20,804 nucleotides of DNA from contig CALEFF010000046.1 in NCBI GenBank assembly GCA_937876865.1, positions 1-20,804 of the forward strand, read 5' to 3'. The notes beneath the pieces are model-generated. The model was not told the origin of the DNA. It worked only from the letters and a program-made list of their open reading frames with translations, and did not search any database. This DNA is from an uncultured Bacteroidales bacterium. GTDB lineage: Bacteria; Bacteroidota; Bacteroidia; Bacteroidales; P3. Each line of letters starts with the position of its first letter. Within the stretch, counting starts at the first letter, position 1. Below are positions 8,894 to 17,500 of this stretch, piece by piece. The position numbers were made by a program, and so were the translations under genes.

Positions 8894-9824
8894 TTGACTC
8901 TATTTCTTCTTTTGTATTTATAACAAACTCTTTTGCTTCTAAAAGCGTATTTTTATCAATCATTTGATTTGTTTCATATTTTGCAAACTTAACCAAATCT
9001 GATGTAGTGAATATTTTTTCCAAGAGTGAGTAGTTGTTTTGCGAGATACTGTTATTCAACTTTACTTGTGAGAGAATATCACTACTTGTCATCTCTGAGG
9101 CAAATATTCTGAATCTTTCCTCCAAGTAAACCCAAATAATTTCTGTCAATTCTGTATAATATTGTTTGTGAAGATTTTGTTCGCTTAATTTTTTCTTCGA
9201 TAAATCTTCTAAAGATTGTAAAGCTTTGATATGAGGTGGTATTTGAGGTTCTTCTTTTATAATTTCAGGGGTTTCTATGTTTAATTTTCGCTTTTTCATA
9301 TACCATATCAAGAAATACACTCCTACTCCTATTAATATAATAGCCAACAATACGTATATTATAGGTAACATTTCTTTAAAGGAGAATTTCTCTTCAAGTA
9401 CTGGTTTTATATCTTTAATTTCTATTTTGTTGGTATCTATTGGATATTCTAATATTTCTATTTCAGTTGGTAATACTGCAAAATATTTATCTTCACTATT
9501 TCCCACTTTTACAAAAACTCCATCTCCTATATTTCTTTTTCCACTAATGAAACTTGTATAGTATTGTTTATATCTTAAATATTGCTTATTGTTTTCTGTA
9601 ATTGTATCTATTATTGTGTTTTGTAATTCTAAACTATCACTATTACTCTTGTTTACAATAAGAGTTTGTGATTTTGAGTCAAAGGGCACTTTAAATGTAA
9701 ACTCTATTCTATCGCCAATGTTGTAGGCTTTTTTATCCAATACACCTATTACTGTTTGTGATTGCAAACTACCAAAACCAATAATAGTCAATAAAATAAG
9801 AATTATTATGTTTTTGATTTTCAT
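8877..9824 (-). CDS. Single-pass membrane protein of the bat operon with a BatD-like cytoplasmic tail
   Basis: The 315-residue protein has a signal peptide (1-22, ending LQSQ), a periplasmic beta-rich domain of roughly 110 residues, a transmembrane helix at 153-175, and a basic cytoplasmic tail. The tail (about 200-290) contains 'IIWVYLEERFRI' and 'LLEK', then 'LVKFAKYE'. This parallels the BatD tail ('ALWNYLSDKFKI', 'VLEK', 'YVRFSQNK'). An uncharacterised protein of this type commonly sits between DUF58 and batA in Bacteroidetes and has no settled name. It starts 1 bp after the DUF58 stop and overlaps batA by 17 bp. It may dock on the same cytoplasmic partner as BatD, perhaps MoxR or the DUF58 protein (inference). 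Confidence 0.78.
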   Translation of the reverse strand: MKIKNIIILILLTIIGFGSLQSQTVIGVLDKKAYNIGDRIEFTFKVPFDSKSQTLIVNKSNSDSLELQNTIIDTITENNKQYLRYKQYYTSFISGKRNIGDGVFVKVGNSEDKYFAVLPTEIEILEYPIDTNKIEIKDIKPVLEEKFSFKEMLPIIYVLLAIILIGVGVYFLIWYMKKRKLNIETPEIIKEEPQIPPHIKALQSLEDLSKKKLSEQNLHKQYYTELTEIIWVYLEERFRIFASEMTSSDILSQVKLNNSISQNNYSLLEKIFTTSDLVKFAKYETNQMIDKNTLLEAKEFVINTKEEIESNESNK

Positions 9825-9825
9825 T

Positions 9826-10695
9826 TTATGCTTTACCTCTTTTTGAAAACAATTTTATTAACGATTTTATGTAATCCTCCGATGCCATTATTTGAACACT
9901 ATCAACGCCATATTTAGTAAATTTAGCCAAGTTCTCACTTTGTACACTATATCTTTGTTTTACAAAATTTTCTCTTGTAATTCTATCTGAGGTGTCAATC
10001 CATTTCAATTGTTTTGTTTCCGCATCTTCAAATTGTACTAAGCCTACATTCGGCATTTCAAATTCTCGTCTATCATTTACAAAGATTGCTGTTAAATCAT
10101 GACGTTTTGCCGCTATTTGTAGGCTATCATCAAACTTTCCAAAACAGTCTGTAATCATAAAACAACTTGCTCGTTTTTTTATAACATTACTTAAAAAGAC
10201 TAGCGGCAAGGAAAAATTTGTTCCTCCTTCACTTTTACGAAACAAGAGTAACTCTCTAATAATTGTTAATATGTGAGAAACTCCTTTTTTAGGGGGAATG
10301 TATTTTTCTACTTTATCTGAAAATAGTATTACACCTACCTTATCATTATTATGTATGGCCGAGAATGATAAAACAGCGGCTATTTCAGTTATTATTTCGG
10401 ATTTTAATGATTGTTCGCTACCAAAGAATGTTGAACCACTGACATCTATCAATAACATAACGGTTAGTTCTCTTTCTTCTTCATACACCTTTACGAATGG
10501 TTTATTATTTCTTGCAGTAACGTTCCAATCAATGTTTCTTATTTCGTCTCCGTAAGCATACTCTCTCACTTCGCTAAAAGTCATACCCTTTCCTTTAAAG
10601 GCACTATGATATTGCCCTGCAAAAACTTCTTGTGAAAGACGTCTTGCCCTAATTTCTATTCGGTGAACTTTTTTTAATATTTCTTCGGTGGACAT
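9826..10695 (-). CDS. DUF58 / vWA-like protein of the MoxR-bat operon
   Basis: The protein has 289 residues and is soluble, with no signal peptide or membrane helix. The DUF58 signature appears near 40-70: 'EVREYAYGDEIRNIDWNVTA' and then 'KPFVKVYEEERE'. A vWA-like fold follows with DVSGS at 84-88 and ITDCFG further on, so the first metal-site motif is present. DUF58 proteins almost always follow moxR, and the pair is thought to work as a chaperone-like unit in the cytoplasm. The spacing supports this: 6 bp from moxR and 1 bp to the next gene. Confidence 0.87.
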   Translation of the reverse strand: MSTEEILKKVHRIEIRARRLSQEVFAGQYHSAFKGKGMTFSEVREYAYGDEIRNIDWNVTARNNKPFVKVYEEERELTVMLLIDVSGSTFFGSEQSLKSEIITEIAAVLSFSAIHNNDKVGVILFSDKVEKYIPPKKGVSHILTIIRELLLFRKSEGGTNFSLPLVFLSNVIKKRASCFMITDCFGKFDDSLQIAAKRHDLTAIFVNDRREFEMPNVGLVQFEDAETKQLKWIDTSDRITRENFVKQRYSVQSENLAKFTKYGVDSVQIMASEDYIKSLIKLFSKRGKA

Positions 10696-10701
10696 ATCTT
10701 T

Positions 10702-11685
10702 TTACGGAACATCTATTCTGTTTATAATTTCTGTAATTATATCTTCCGATTTGATATTTTCTGCCTCTGCCTCATAGGTTAATCCTACTCTATGACGCAT
10801 TACATCTAAGCATATACTTCTTACATCTTCTGGAATTACATATCCTCTTCTTCTAACAAAAGCTAAAGCTCTTGATGCTAAGGCTAAATTGATTGTTGCA
10901 CGAGGTGAAGCTCCATAATTGATTAAAGATTTTAATTTTCCAAGACCATATTCTTCTGGATAACGTGTTGCGAAAACTATATCTGTAATATAATTTTCTA
11001 TTTTAGCATCTAAATAGACTTCTTTTACTATTTCCCTTGCTCTAAGAATATCTTTAATTGAAATTATAGGTGTTATTTCTGTTTTTTTCGCTGCTATTTG
11101 TGTTCTTAATATTTCCTTTTCCTCTTCTCTGTTTGGATAATTTATAACTACTTTCATCATAAATCTATCCATTTGAGCCTCTGGTAAGGGGTAAGTACCT
11201 TCTTGTTCAATTGGATTTTGGGTTGCAAGTACTAAAAACGGCTCTTCCAATTTATAGGTTTCTTCTCCTATCGTTACTTGTCTTTCTTGCATTGCTTCTA
11301 ACAATGCTGACTGAACTTTTGCTGGGGCTCTGTTTATTTCATCTGCCAAAACAAAGTTAGAAAACACTGGTCCTTTTTTAACAGTAAAAGCCTCTTCTCT
11401 CTGAGAATAAATCATCGTTCCTGTTACATCAGCAGGTAATAAATCTGGTGTAAATTGTATTCTACTAAACTTTGCATTTATAGTTTTAGCCAAAGCAGTT
11501 ATTGCTTGCGTTTTTGCTAAACCAGGGACACCTTCAAGTAATATGTGACCATCTGCCAATAACGCAATTATCAATCTTTCAACCATATTCTTTTGCCCTA
11601 CAATAACCTTTGAGATTTCAAAATTCATTGCATCAACAAAAGCACTTTCTTGTTCAATTCTTTTATTTAACTCTATTATATCCAT
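10702..11685 (-). CDS. moxR: MoxR-family AAA+ ATPase
   Basis: The protein has 327 residues, the usual length. The Walker A motif is GVPGLAKT (52-59), Walker B is LADEINR (113-119), sensor 1 is in ATQNP (154-158), and the arginine-bearing helix is in LPEAQMDRF (167-175). The C-terminal AAA lid ends near the stop. MoxR ATPases act as chaperones that mature or remodel vWA-domain partners. Here four of the next five genes encode vWA proteins or likely partners, which fits that role. It is the first gene of the leftward cluster, and a candidate -7 box lies about 75 bp upstream. Confidence 0.93.
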   Translation of the reverse strand: MDIIELNKRIEQESAFVDAMNFEISKVIVGQKNMVERLIIALLADGHILLEGVPGLAKTQAITALAKTINAKFSRIQFTPDLLPADVTGTMIYSQREEAFTVKKGPVFSNFVLADEINRAPAKVQSALLEAMQERQVTIGEETYKLEEPFLVLATQNPIEQEGTYPLPEAQMDRFMMKVVINYPNREEEKEILRTQIAAKKTEITPIISIKDILRAREIVKEVYLDAKIENYITDIVFATRYPEEYGLGKLKSLINYGASPRATINLALASRALAFVRRRGYVIPEDVRSICLDVMRHRVGLTYEAEAENIKSEDIITEIINRIDVP

Positions 11686-11760
11686 AATTATATAGTATAA
11701 ATCACCTTATTTGAGAGTAGAAACGTTATTTCCTCTCCATTTATTATAAACTTGAACTTG

Positions 11761-11768
11761 CAAAGTTA
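11761..11768 (-). promoter_or_regulatory. Candidate -7 box (TAACTTTG) for the moxR-bat operon
   Basis: On the minus strand positions 11768-11761 read TAACTTTG, matching TAnnTTTG. There is no clear TTTG 19 bp upstream, so this is only half of a consensus promoter. It would give a 5' leader of about 70 nt before the moxR ATG at 11685. It is the only -7 match I noticed in the 264-bp divergent intergenic region on this strand. Confidence 0.4.
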
Positions 11769-11864
11769 AGAAATATTAAAATAATTCTTTGTTTTAGCAA
11801 AATTATTTCTTTGTGATAATGGATTATCTCTTTGTTTTATTTTTTGATTTTTTACTTAAAATAT

Positions 11865-11895
11865 TTTGGTGCATTATTATTTTTTTGTACTTTTG
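11865..11895 (+). promoter_or_regulatory. Bacteroidetes-type promoter for the 1055-aa secreted protein
   Basis: TTTG at 11865-11868 and TACTTTTG at 11888-11895 are separated by exactly 19 bp, the spacing known for the Bacteroidetes primary sigma factor. Transcription should begin near 11901, leaving a leader of about 50 nt before the ATG at 11950. Confidence 0.75.
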
Positions 11896-11949
11896 CCAAC
11901 TTAAAAGATGAAAAGTTTAATAATATTTAGAAATAAAGAAAAGTAAGTT

Positions 11950-14900
11950 ATGAAAAGCAGAAAGTTACTCTTAAGTTTAGCAGTGTTCTTTCTTGTTGGG
12001 GCTTTCGCTCCAGCTAAGGCTACTCCATTTGTAGAAGGAGAAGGAGAAGAAGGTACAGAACCAACTATCACTGGTTGGCACCAAATAGGTCCAAACAATG
12101 TAGCAGGACGTGTACGTACCTTAATGTTTGATAAATTCAACGATGACGTTATCTATGCGTGTTCACCATCGGGTGGATTGTTTGTCAGCGTAAACGATGG
12201 AAACAATTGGCAAGAAATCCCTCTTGGAGAAGGAGAAAATCGTTCTTACGTTGCAACAACAATAGCACAAGATGAAAACGGAAAGCTTTATGTTGGAACA
12301 GGAGAAGGCTTTTATTCTGAATCAGAAGCTGGTAAAAAACATTTCAAAACAGGTTTAATAGGAAATGGTGTTTATGAATCAAATTCTTTTGAAAAGAATT
12401 GGGCAGCAAACCTTCAATCTGATGAAGAAAAATATCAATACGTTGCAAACAACATCACTTTCACTCAAATGTCAGGCACAATCCCTGAAAAATATGACAT
12501 AACGGATGAATGGAGCTATATTAACGATATGGCATTTGTTGGAGGAAAATTATTCGTTGCAACAAAGAATGCAGGTTTAAAAGTATACGAAAACGGAACT
12601 TGGACAAACAAAGAAATCATCGCAGGAAACTCTATGGTTAATGTTACAGACATTAAAGTTTCCTCTAATGGGAAAATAGCCGTTGCTTATGTAGATGCAG
12701 GCGATGCAGCGGTAGCAATAGCAAACGATGCTAACTCAGATTTTTCTAATTCATTAACAAAAGAAAAAATTGGATTAGCTAACGAAGATTTCATTAATAA
12801 AATAGAGTTATCATTCTGTATAAATAATGCAGATAAGCTTTATGCTTTAATGGGATATTACAAATCATTAGGAAATGGAGCTTACACTTCTTACGAGGCA
12901 ATATATAGACAAATTGAAAATGACAATTGGGAAGCAGCTACTTCAGGTTCACTTTACCTTGGAACAAGCAATGGAATGTCTATAGCAATTAACGATAGGG
13001 ATGAAGAACTTATATATGCAGGAGGTTATTCTCTAATATCTGGTTTTGATGCTAATAATGACCCTATTTTTTACTACAATACAATTGCGAGCAGTGGAGC
13101 AGAAAGAAATAGTGGCAGTTTCGTGCCAGCAGGAATTCACGCAATAACATTTGAACCTAATCCACAAACAGTTGAAGATTCAATAAAAATTTATCTTGCA
13201 ACAGACGCTGGAGTATATATCTACAAACAAGATCCATTAACTCAATTTGTACAATGGCATGCTTGCAACAAAGGATTGTTGAGTTCTCAATACTATAACA
13301 TAGCATCAACAAATGATGGAGCAATATTTGGAGCAGCAGAAAGCAATGCTATTAGTTATATACCAACACCAAGTACAGAAGCGAAATCTGCGGAAACTAT
13401 TTGGTCTCCTAATAGCACTGGTTACGATGCAATAGCAAGTCAAATTGACCCTTATGCAATCCCAACTGGAAGTAATGTTTTAGCATCTGCTATTCATCAA
13501 TCTTTACCAACAGTTAAAAAACCTGTTGTACTAGCTAGGCCGTATATGGCAATAACAAGAACATATAGCGATAACAACGATTACGAATCAATAAACGACC
13601 AAACTTGGAACTATGGATTTGGCACAGAACTATCATTTATGCATCCAAATATAACATCTTCTTCTGAAAAAGCTCCTTATGTTGCACCAATGGCGTTATG
13701 GGAATCATTTAATGCGCCAGAAGCAATAAGAGATATAGTTTATTTAAAGTTAAATGATAAACTTACAATAAGAAGAAACGGAACAAACTACATGTATAGT
13801 CATGGATTTGAATTAAAAGATGGAGACTCTGCAATAGTTCAAAGTACAAACCTTGGATATCCATTCTTCTTTATATTCACAGCAGAAAGATTTGGAACAG
13901 TTGTTTCTGAATACACAGGGGAAGAAGTTTTGAATTTAACAACAACTCAAGACACTGCAATAGAAGTAGCAAACCCTATAAGAAGTAGATTATTTGTTGC
14001 CGGAGCAAATGGTTTATATGTGTGCAATGAACCTATAAATTTCACAAAAACATTCCAAACCAACAATCCAAATTCACTTCCTTGGGTAAAACTATTTCAT
14101 TTCATTTCATCTGAAGAGGGAAAACATCAAATAAGAACTATATCGCCTTCGATAGACGGAAATACAGTGTTGATTTCAGTTGATATAAACCAAACAAACA
14201 ATACCAATGCCACAACAAAACTTTATAGAATATCTGGATTAAATCAATATAATTTAAGTCTTGTAAATTCTGGAAACGAATCATTCGTAGGAGCGCCAAA
14301 CGATGCCATGAAATTTGATGCAGTTGAAATTGCATCATTTGAAAGAAGTGTTTCTTCAATAGTTTACGCAGACAACGAAACAGCAATAGTAACTCTTCAA
14401 GGATATGTACCAGAAGCAAATATTTACAGAGTAGGAAACTTAAACGCTGAAAATGTTGAAGGCATTACATTCACTGAAATAACATTAGGAGAAAACTTAC
14501 AAAAACCTGTTTATACAGCATTAGTAGAAAAAGTAAGCACTGACGGAAAAACAGTTTACGTAGGAACAGATGACGGAGTTTACAAAACAACTGACTACAC
14601 AGCATCAAACGTTGTTTGGACAAAAGAAGAAGCATTCCCTTCAGTTCCTGTTTACGACTTATTCCAACAACAACAAAACTTACCAGAAATTCAATTCACA
14701 ACATACATAGCAACAAACGCTCAAAACAACGTTTACAATGCTACAAAATATCCAGGAGCAATTTACGCAGCAACTTACGGAAAAGGATTATTTATGAACT
14801 ATGACAACATCACAGAAGAAAGACCAGAACCTGTAAGTTTAAATTCAGCAGAACAAATAGCAACAACAAACATTGATTTATATCCAAATCCAGCACAAAA

Positions 14901-15117
14901 CAGAACAACACTAAGCTACAGTTTAAACTCTTCATCAAATGTTACACTTAACATATTTGATATGAACGGAAGATTAATATCAAGCTTAGACAAAGGACGT
15001 CAATCAGCAGGATTACACACACAAGAAATAGCATTATCAGGCTTAGACAAAGGTGTGTATATGATACAAATCATAACAAACAACGCAACACAATCATCTA
15101 AATTGATAGTTCAATAA
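11950..15117 (+). CDS. T9SS-exported protein with sortilin/BNR-like beta-propeller repeats
   Basis: The protein has 1055 residues. A signal peptide (1-24, ending PAKA) is followed by an acidic glycine-rich stretch, then 'WHQIGPNNVAGRVRTLMFD', 'VIYACSPSGGLFVSVNDGNNW' and 'LYVGTGEG'. These are typical of Vps10/sortilin- or BNR-type propeller blades. Similar blade elements recur ('LFVATKNAGLKVYENGTW', 'IYLATDAGVYIYK', 'VYVGTDDGVYKTTDY'). Residues from about 972 form a type A T9SS sorting domain: 'DLYPNPAQNRTTL', 'NIFDMNGRLISSL', 'KGVYMIQI' and the terminal 'KLIVQ'. It is expected at the cell surface or released. The neighbouring porQ encodes part of its own export machinery, though a strong terminator separates them. 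No catalytic motif was recognised. Confidence 0.85.
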   Translation: MKSRKLLLSLAVFFLVGAFAPAKATPFVEGEGEEGTEPTITGWHQIGPNNVAGRVRTLMFDKFNDDVIYACSPSGGLFVSVNDGNNWQEIPLGEGENRSYVATTIAQDENGKLYVGTGEGFYSESEAGKKHFKTGLIGNGVYESNSFEKNWAANLQSDEEKYQYVANNITFTQMSGTIPEKYDITDEWSYINDMAFVGGKLFVATKNAGLKVYENGTWTNKEIIAGNSMVNVTDIKVSSNGKIAVAYVDAGDAAVAIANDANSDFSNSLTKEKIGLANEDFINKIELSFCINNADKLYALMGYYKSLGNGAYTSYEAIYRQIENDNWEAATSGSLYLGTSNGMSIAINDRDEELIYAGGYSLISGFDANNDPIFYYNTIASSGAERNSGSFVPAGIHAITFEPNPQTVEDSIKIYLATDAGVYIYKQDPLTQFVQWHACNKGLLSSQYYNIASTNDGAIFGAAESNAISYIPTPSTEAKSAETIWSPNSTGYDAIASQIDPYAIPTGSNVLASAIHQSLPTVKKPVVLARPYMAITRTYSDNNDYESINDQTWNYGFGTELSFMHPNITSSSEKAPYVAPMALWESFNAPEAIRDIVYLKLNDKLTIRRNGTNYMYSHGFELKDGDSAIVQSTNLGYPFFFIFTAERFGTVVSEYTGEEVLNLTTTQDTAIEVANPIRSRLFVAGANGLYVCNEPINFTKTFQTNNPNSLPWVKLFHFISSEEGKHQIRTISPSIDGNTVLISVDINQTNNTNATTKLYRISGLNQYNLSLVNSGNESFVGAPNDAMKFDAVEIASFERSVSSIVYADNETAIVTLQGYVPEANIYRVGNLNAENVEGITFTEITLGENLQKPVYTALVEKVSTDGKTVYVGTDDGVYKTTDYTASNVVWTKEEAFPSVPVYDLFQQQQNLPEIQFTTYIATNAQNNVYNATKYPGAIYAATYGKGLFMNYDNITEERPEPVSLNSAEQIATTNIDLYPNPAQNRTTLSYSLNSSSNVTLNIFDMNGRLISSLDKGRQSAGLHTQEIALSGLDKGVYMIQIITNNATQSSKLIVQ

Positions 15118-15133
15118 TAGAGATTACAAAACG

Positions 15134-15171
15134 AAATAGGACGAAGTTGCAAAGCTTCGTCCTATTTTTTT
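15134..15171 (+). terminator. Strong intrinsic terminator after the 1055-aa gene
   Basis: A perfect 13-bp stem pairs AAATAGGACGAAG (15134-15146) with CTTCGTCCTATTT (15155-15167) around an 8-nt loop. It runs into a T tract at 15165-15171. It lies 17 bp beyond the stop codon. Confidence 0.9.
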
Positions 15172-15215
15172 ATACTACTAACAATAAGAAATATATTTTT
15201 CAGTTATAATATATT

Positions 15216-16241
15216 ATGAAGAAATATTTTTTAGCAATCAGCATATTGATAATATCAAGCCTTACAACAAAAGCACAAATTGGAGGCAATGCAATTTATT
15301 CCGTACTATCCTTACACCCCTCGGCAAAAACAGCAGCCTTAGGCTTAGACTTTCTACCATGTTTTAGCGATGATATTACAGCTATTATCAACAATCCCTC
15401 AACACTTAGAAAAGAAAATCACAACGACATAGGAATTACATACACCACACTATTCTCTGGCATCAATCAAGCCTCACTTGCATACAGCCACACCCTTGAT
15501 AAAATAGGCAGTTTAGCCCTTGGAGTACAATATTTAAACTATGGCAGTTTCGATATGACAGAAGAAAACGGCGATGTAGTAGGAAAATTCACAGCAGCCG
15601 ATTATGTCTTCACACTATCTTGGGGAAAAATGTTAGATAGCAACGTTTACATTGGAGCAAACCTAAAACCCGTTTTCTCACAATACGAAAGTTACAATTC
15701 TTTCGCTTTAGCAATAGACCTTGCCGCAAGTTACCAATCAAATGATCGCACTTGGGCCATTTCACTTATGGCAAGAAATATGGGAAAGCAAATAAAAAAA
15801 TTAGCAAACGAAGACTTCTCACTACCCTTTGACCTACAACTTGCAGCAAGCAAAAAATTAGCACATGCACCCTTAACAATATACGGAGCAATCACCAACC
15901 TACACAAATGGAATCTAAGAGAAGACGACCCATTGAACCCAAGAGACGAAATAGACCTTAACGGAGAGGTTACAAAAGAGAATAAATTTGTAGGAATACT
16001 TGACAACACATTCCGACACCTACAAATAGGAGTAGAATTTGCACCCTCAAAATATTTTTACATAGCAGCAGGCTATTCATGGAAACAAAACAGAGAAATG
16101 TACCTTAAAGACGCATTCTCACTTGCAGGCTTATCCTACGGAATCGGCATAAACTATTCACGCTTCCGCCTTTGCTACTCACGAAACGAATATCACCGCT
16201 ACGGAGCCCCTAATTACATAAGCCTTATAGTGCAATTATAA
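15216..16241 (+). CDS. porQ: Type IX secretion system protein PorQ
   Basis: The protein has 341 residues, the normal PorQ size. A signal peptide (1-20, ending TKA) precedes the PorQ hallmark 'GGNAIYSVLSLHPSAKTAALG' region, 'DDITAIINNPSTL', and a run of amphipathic strands ending in a typical outer-membrane strand with 'YGAPNYISL'. PorQ belongs to the T9SS cell-surface group that processes and anchors sorting-domain cargo, and two such cargo genes are in this window. The last 127 bp is duplicated at 17501-17627. In this copy the final codons read LIVQL then stop; in the other copy the same position continues LIKI then stop. The gene ends 2 bp before the convergent Fic gene's stop, with no terminator between. 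No convincing promoter was found between 15172 and the start. Confidence 0.88.
   Translation: MKKYFLAISILIISSLTTKAQIGGNAIYSVLSLHPSAKTAALGLDFLPCFSDDITAIINNPSTLRKENHNDIGITYTTLFSGINQASLAYSHTLDKIGSLALGVQYLNYGSFDMTEENGDVVGKFTAADYVFTLSWGKMLDSNVYIGANLKPVFSQYESYNSFALAIDLAASYQSNDRTWAISLMARNMGKQIKKLANEDFSLPFDLQLAASKKLAHAPLTIYGAITNLHKWNLREDDPLNPRDEIDLNGEVTKENKFVGILDNTFRHLQIGVEFAPSKYFYIAAGYSWKQNREMYLKDAFSLAGLSYGIGINYSRFRLCYSRNEYHRYGAPNYISLIVQL
16100..16226. repeat. 127-bp direct repeat, copy 1 (3' end of porQ)
   Basis: This segment matches 17501-17627 at 125 of 127 positions, an offset of exactly 1401 bp. The differences are 16103 C versus T (silent, Tyr) and 16174 G versus T (Cys to Phe). Identity stops sharply at 16226. 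It forms the left flank of the Fic-gene unit. Confidence 0.95.
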
Positions 16242-16243
16242 TT

Positions 16244-17311
16244 TCATTGCGTTAAAAACACCCTCCAACTGCCCTCTTTTTCGCCACGTTCTACATACTT
16301 TTTTTGAATCAATCGGCAAAGTAATTTTTGAATAGAGTTAATACTAATACCCGTTATCTCTTTCATTCCCGCAAGAGTCAAAGATGGTTGAGAGAGCATA
16401 GCATTTAAAATTTTTGTATAATTAGAAGTCCTAAATAAAATCCTCTCTCCATCATACCACCACACATTTTCATTTTTCTCACTTACAAACAACACATCAT
16501 TATACACCTCATTAGCCACAAGATTATTAAAATATTTTAAAAAAGGACGAATATTCTTAATATCAGCATAAGCACCATCGCTTGGTATAGGGCCAAGTTC
16601 GAGATCTGTTTGATGCAAAGCCTCCAGATATTCATTTTTATTACGACTTCTAACAACAATCATAGGATAATTATGACGAGATAAAATAAAGTTTACCATT
16701 AGTCGAGCAATACGACCATTACCATCTTCAAATGGGTGAATGCGTATATACCTATAATGAAACAAAGCAGCTAATTCCACAGGCGAAAGCACTCCTTCTT
16801 GTTCTGCATTATTATACCAATCCACCAAATCCCTCATCAAAATAGGTGTTTCTTCGGGTGAAGCATAGTCAAAACGAGTTCCATATCGAGTAATAACACT
16901 ATTAGGACGTGTCTTATATTGTCCTGCATGTATCACATAACTTGACTGAACGCCGTTTGGCAAATTCACAAACACAGAATAATCTTCTCGAAGTAAAGTT
17001 TTATGCAAAGTTTTAATAAAATTTTGCGTTAGTGGCATTTGTTTTAATTTTGCTTCCTCTTGCACCATTCTTAAACCCACATTACTTGCCGTCATTTCTT
17101 GTACATCACGTACATCAGCCTCCCCAATTATTTTACCAAAAAGCAATAATATTTCAGTTTGACCATAAGTTAGCGTATTTCCCTCCAAGTGATTGCTATT
17201 GTAATTAAAGTCCACAGTAAATCTTCGACTAAGCCTCTCCTTGTCTTTCTCAGATAAAGGTTGCAAACACTGCCATGCAGCCAACGCTTTCTTTACATTA
17301 AGATATTTCAT
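16244..17311 (-). CDS. Fic-family protein (class II, N-terminal inhibitory helix) with C-terminal winged-helix-like domain
   Basis: Fic proteins transfer AMP or related groups to target hydroxyls. I choose the ATG at 17311 (355 residues). A longer reading from 17401 would translate through the promoter and palindrome and yields no family-like sequence. Counting from 17311, the inhibitory motif S-x3-E-G-N (SNHLEGN, about 39-45) precedes 'GQYKTRPNSV' (about 130) and the full catalytic motif HPFEDGNGRIAR (192-203). The general base His and the phosphate-binding GNGR are intact. The C-terminal 60 residues ('LAGMKEITGISINSIQKLLCRLIQKKYVE') look like a winged helix that could bind DNA. The gene lies inside a 1.4-kb unit flanked by copies of the porQ 3' end, which suggests acquisition. 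Target protein is unknown. Confidence 0.9.
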   Translation of the reverse strand: MKYLNVKKALAAWQCLQPLSEKDKERLSRRFTVDFNYNSNHLEGNTLTYGQTEILLLFGKIIGEADVRDVQEMTASNVGLRMVQEEAKLKQMPLTQNFIKTLHKTLLREDYSVFVNLPNGVQSSYVIHAGQYKTRPNSVITRYGTRFDYASPEETPILMRDLVDWYNNAEQEGVLSPVELAALFHYRYIRIHPFEDGNGRIARLMVNFILSRHNYPMIVVRSRNKNEYLEALHQTDLELGPIPSDGAYADIKNIRPFLKYFNNLVANEVYNDVLFVSEKNENVWWYDGERILFRTSNYTKILNAMLSQPSLTLAGMKEITGISINSIQKLLCRLIQKKYVERGEKEGSWRVFLTQ

Positions 17312-17338
17312 ACAAAAACTTTTAAACTTTAAACACTG

Positions 17339-17346
17339 CAAAAATA
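17339..17346 (-). promoter_or_regulatory. Candidate -7 box (TATTTTTG) of the Fic gene
   Basis: Positions 17346-17339 on the minus strand read TATTTTTG, matching TAnnTTTG. It would place the transcript start about 20 nt before the ATG at 17311. The -33 position, 19 bp further upstream (17366-17369), is not TTTG and falls inside the palindrome at 17358-17387. This arrangement supports the shorter Fic reading. Confidence 0.55.
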
Positions 17347-17357
17347 CAAAAAGTTGC

Positions 17358-17387
17358 AAAAAAGGGTGTAATATTACACCCTTTTTT
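17358..17387. promoter_or_regulatory. Perfect 30-bp palindrome: operator candidate or bidirectional terminator
   Basis: The half-site AAAAAAGGGTGTAAT (17358-17372) is followed directly by its exact reverse complement (17373-17387), with no spacer. The core GTGTAAT/ATTACAC covers the -33 region of the Fic promoter, where a dimeric repressor would block transcription. The Fic protein's own winged-helix-like tail is a candidate binder (inference). Against this, a G/C-rich stem followed by eight T's (17382-17389) also fits an intrinsic terminator working in both directions. Confidence 0.6.
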
Positions 17388-17500
17388 TTGTTTTTTAACA
17401 TCGTCTAAATTACTATAAACAAGCAATGCAATTATATATCTTAATAATAAAAACACGATTATGATATATATTTAATGATTAGTTAATGTAAACTTAACAA

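Noticed and set aside
11815..11828. 14-bp palindrome GATAAT-GG-ATTATC in the moxR divergent intergenic region
   Set aside because: It is short and AT-rich, in a region full of TTTG and AT repeats, and does not overlap either promoter. Chance is a sufficient explanation.
16231..16240. TGCAATTATA shared with 17427-17436 as an attachment core for the Fic unit
   Set aside because: Ten AT-rich bases are too few to claim an att site. Noted only as a side point in the duplication finding.
17312..17401. Thirty-residue N-terminal extension of the Fic protein
   Set aside because: It reads through the palindrome and the -7 box, has no Fic-family resemblance, and the ATG at 17311 begins a typical Fic N-terminus.
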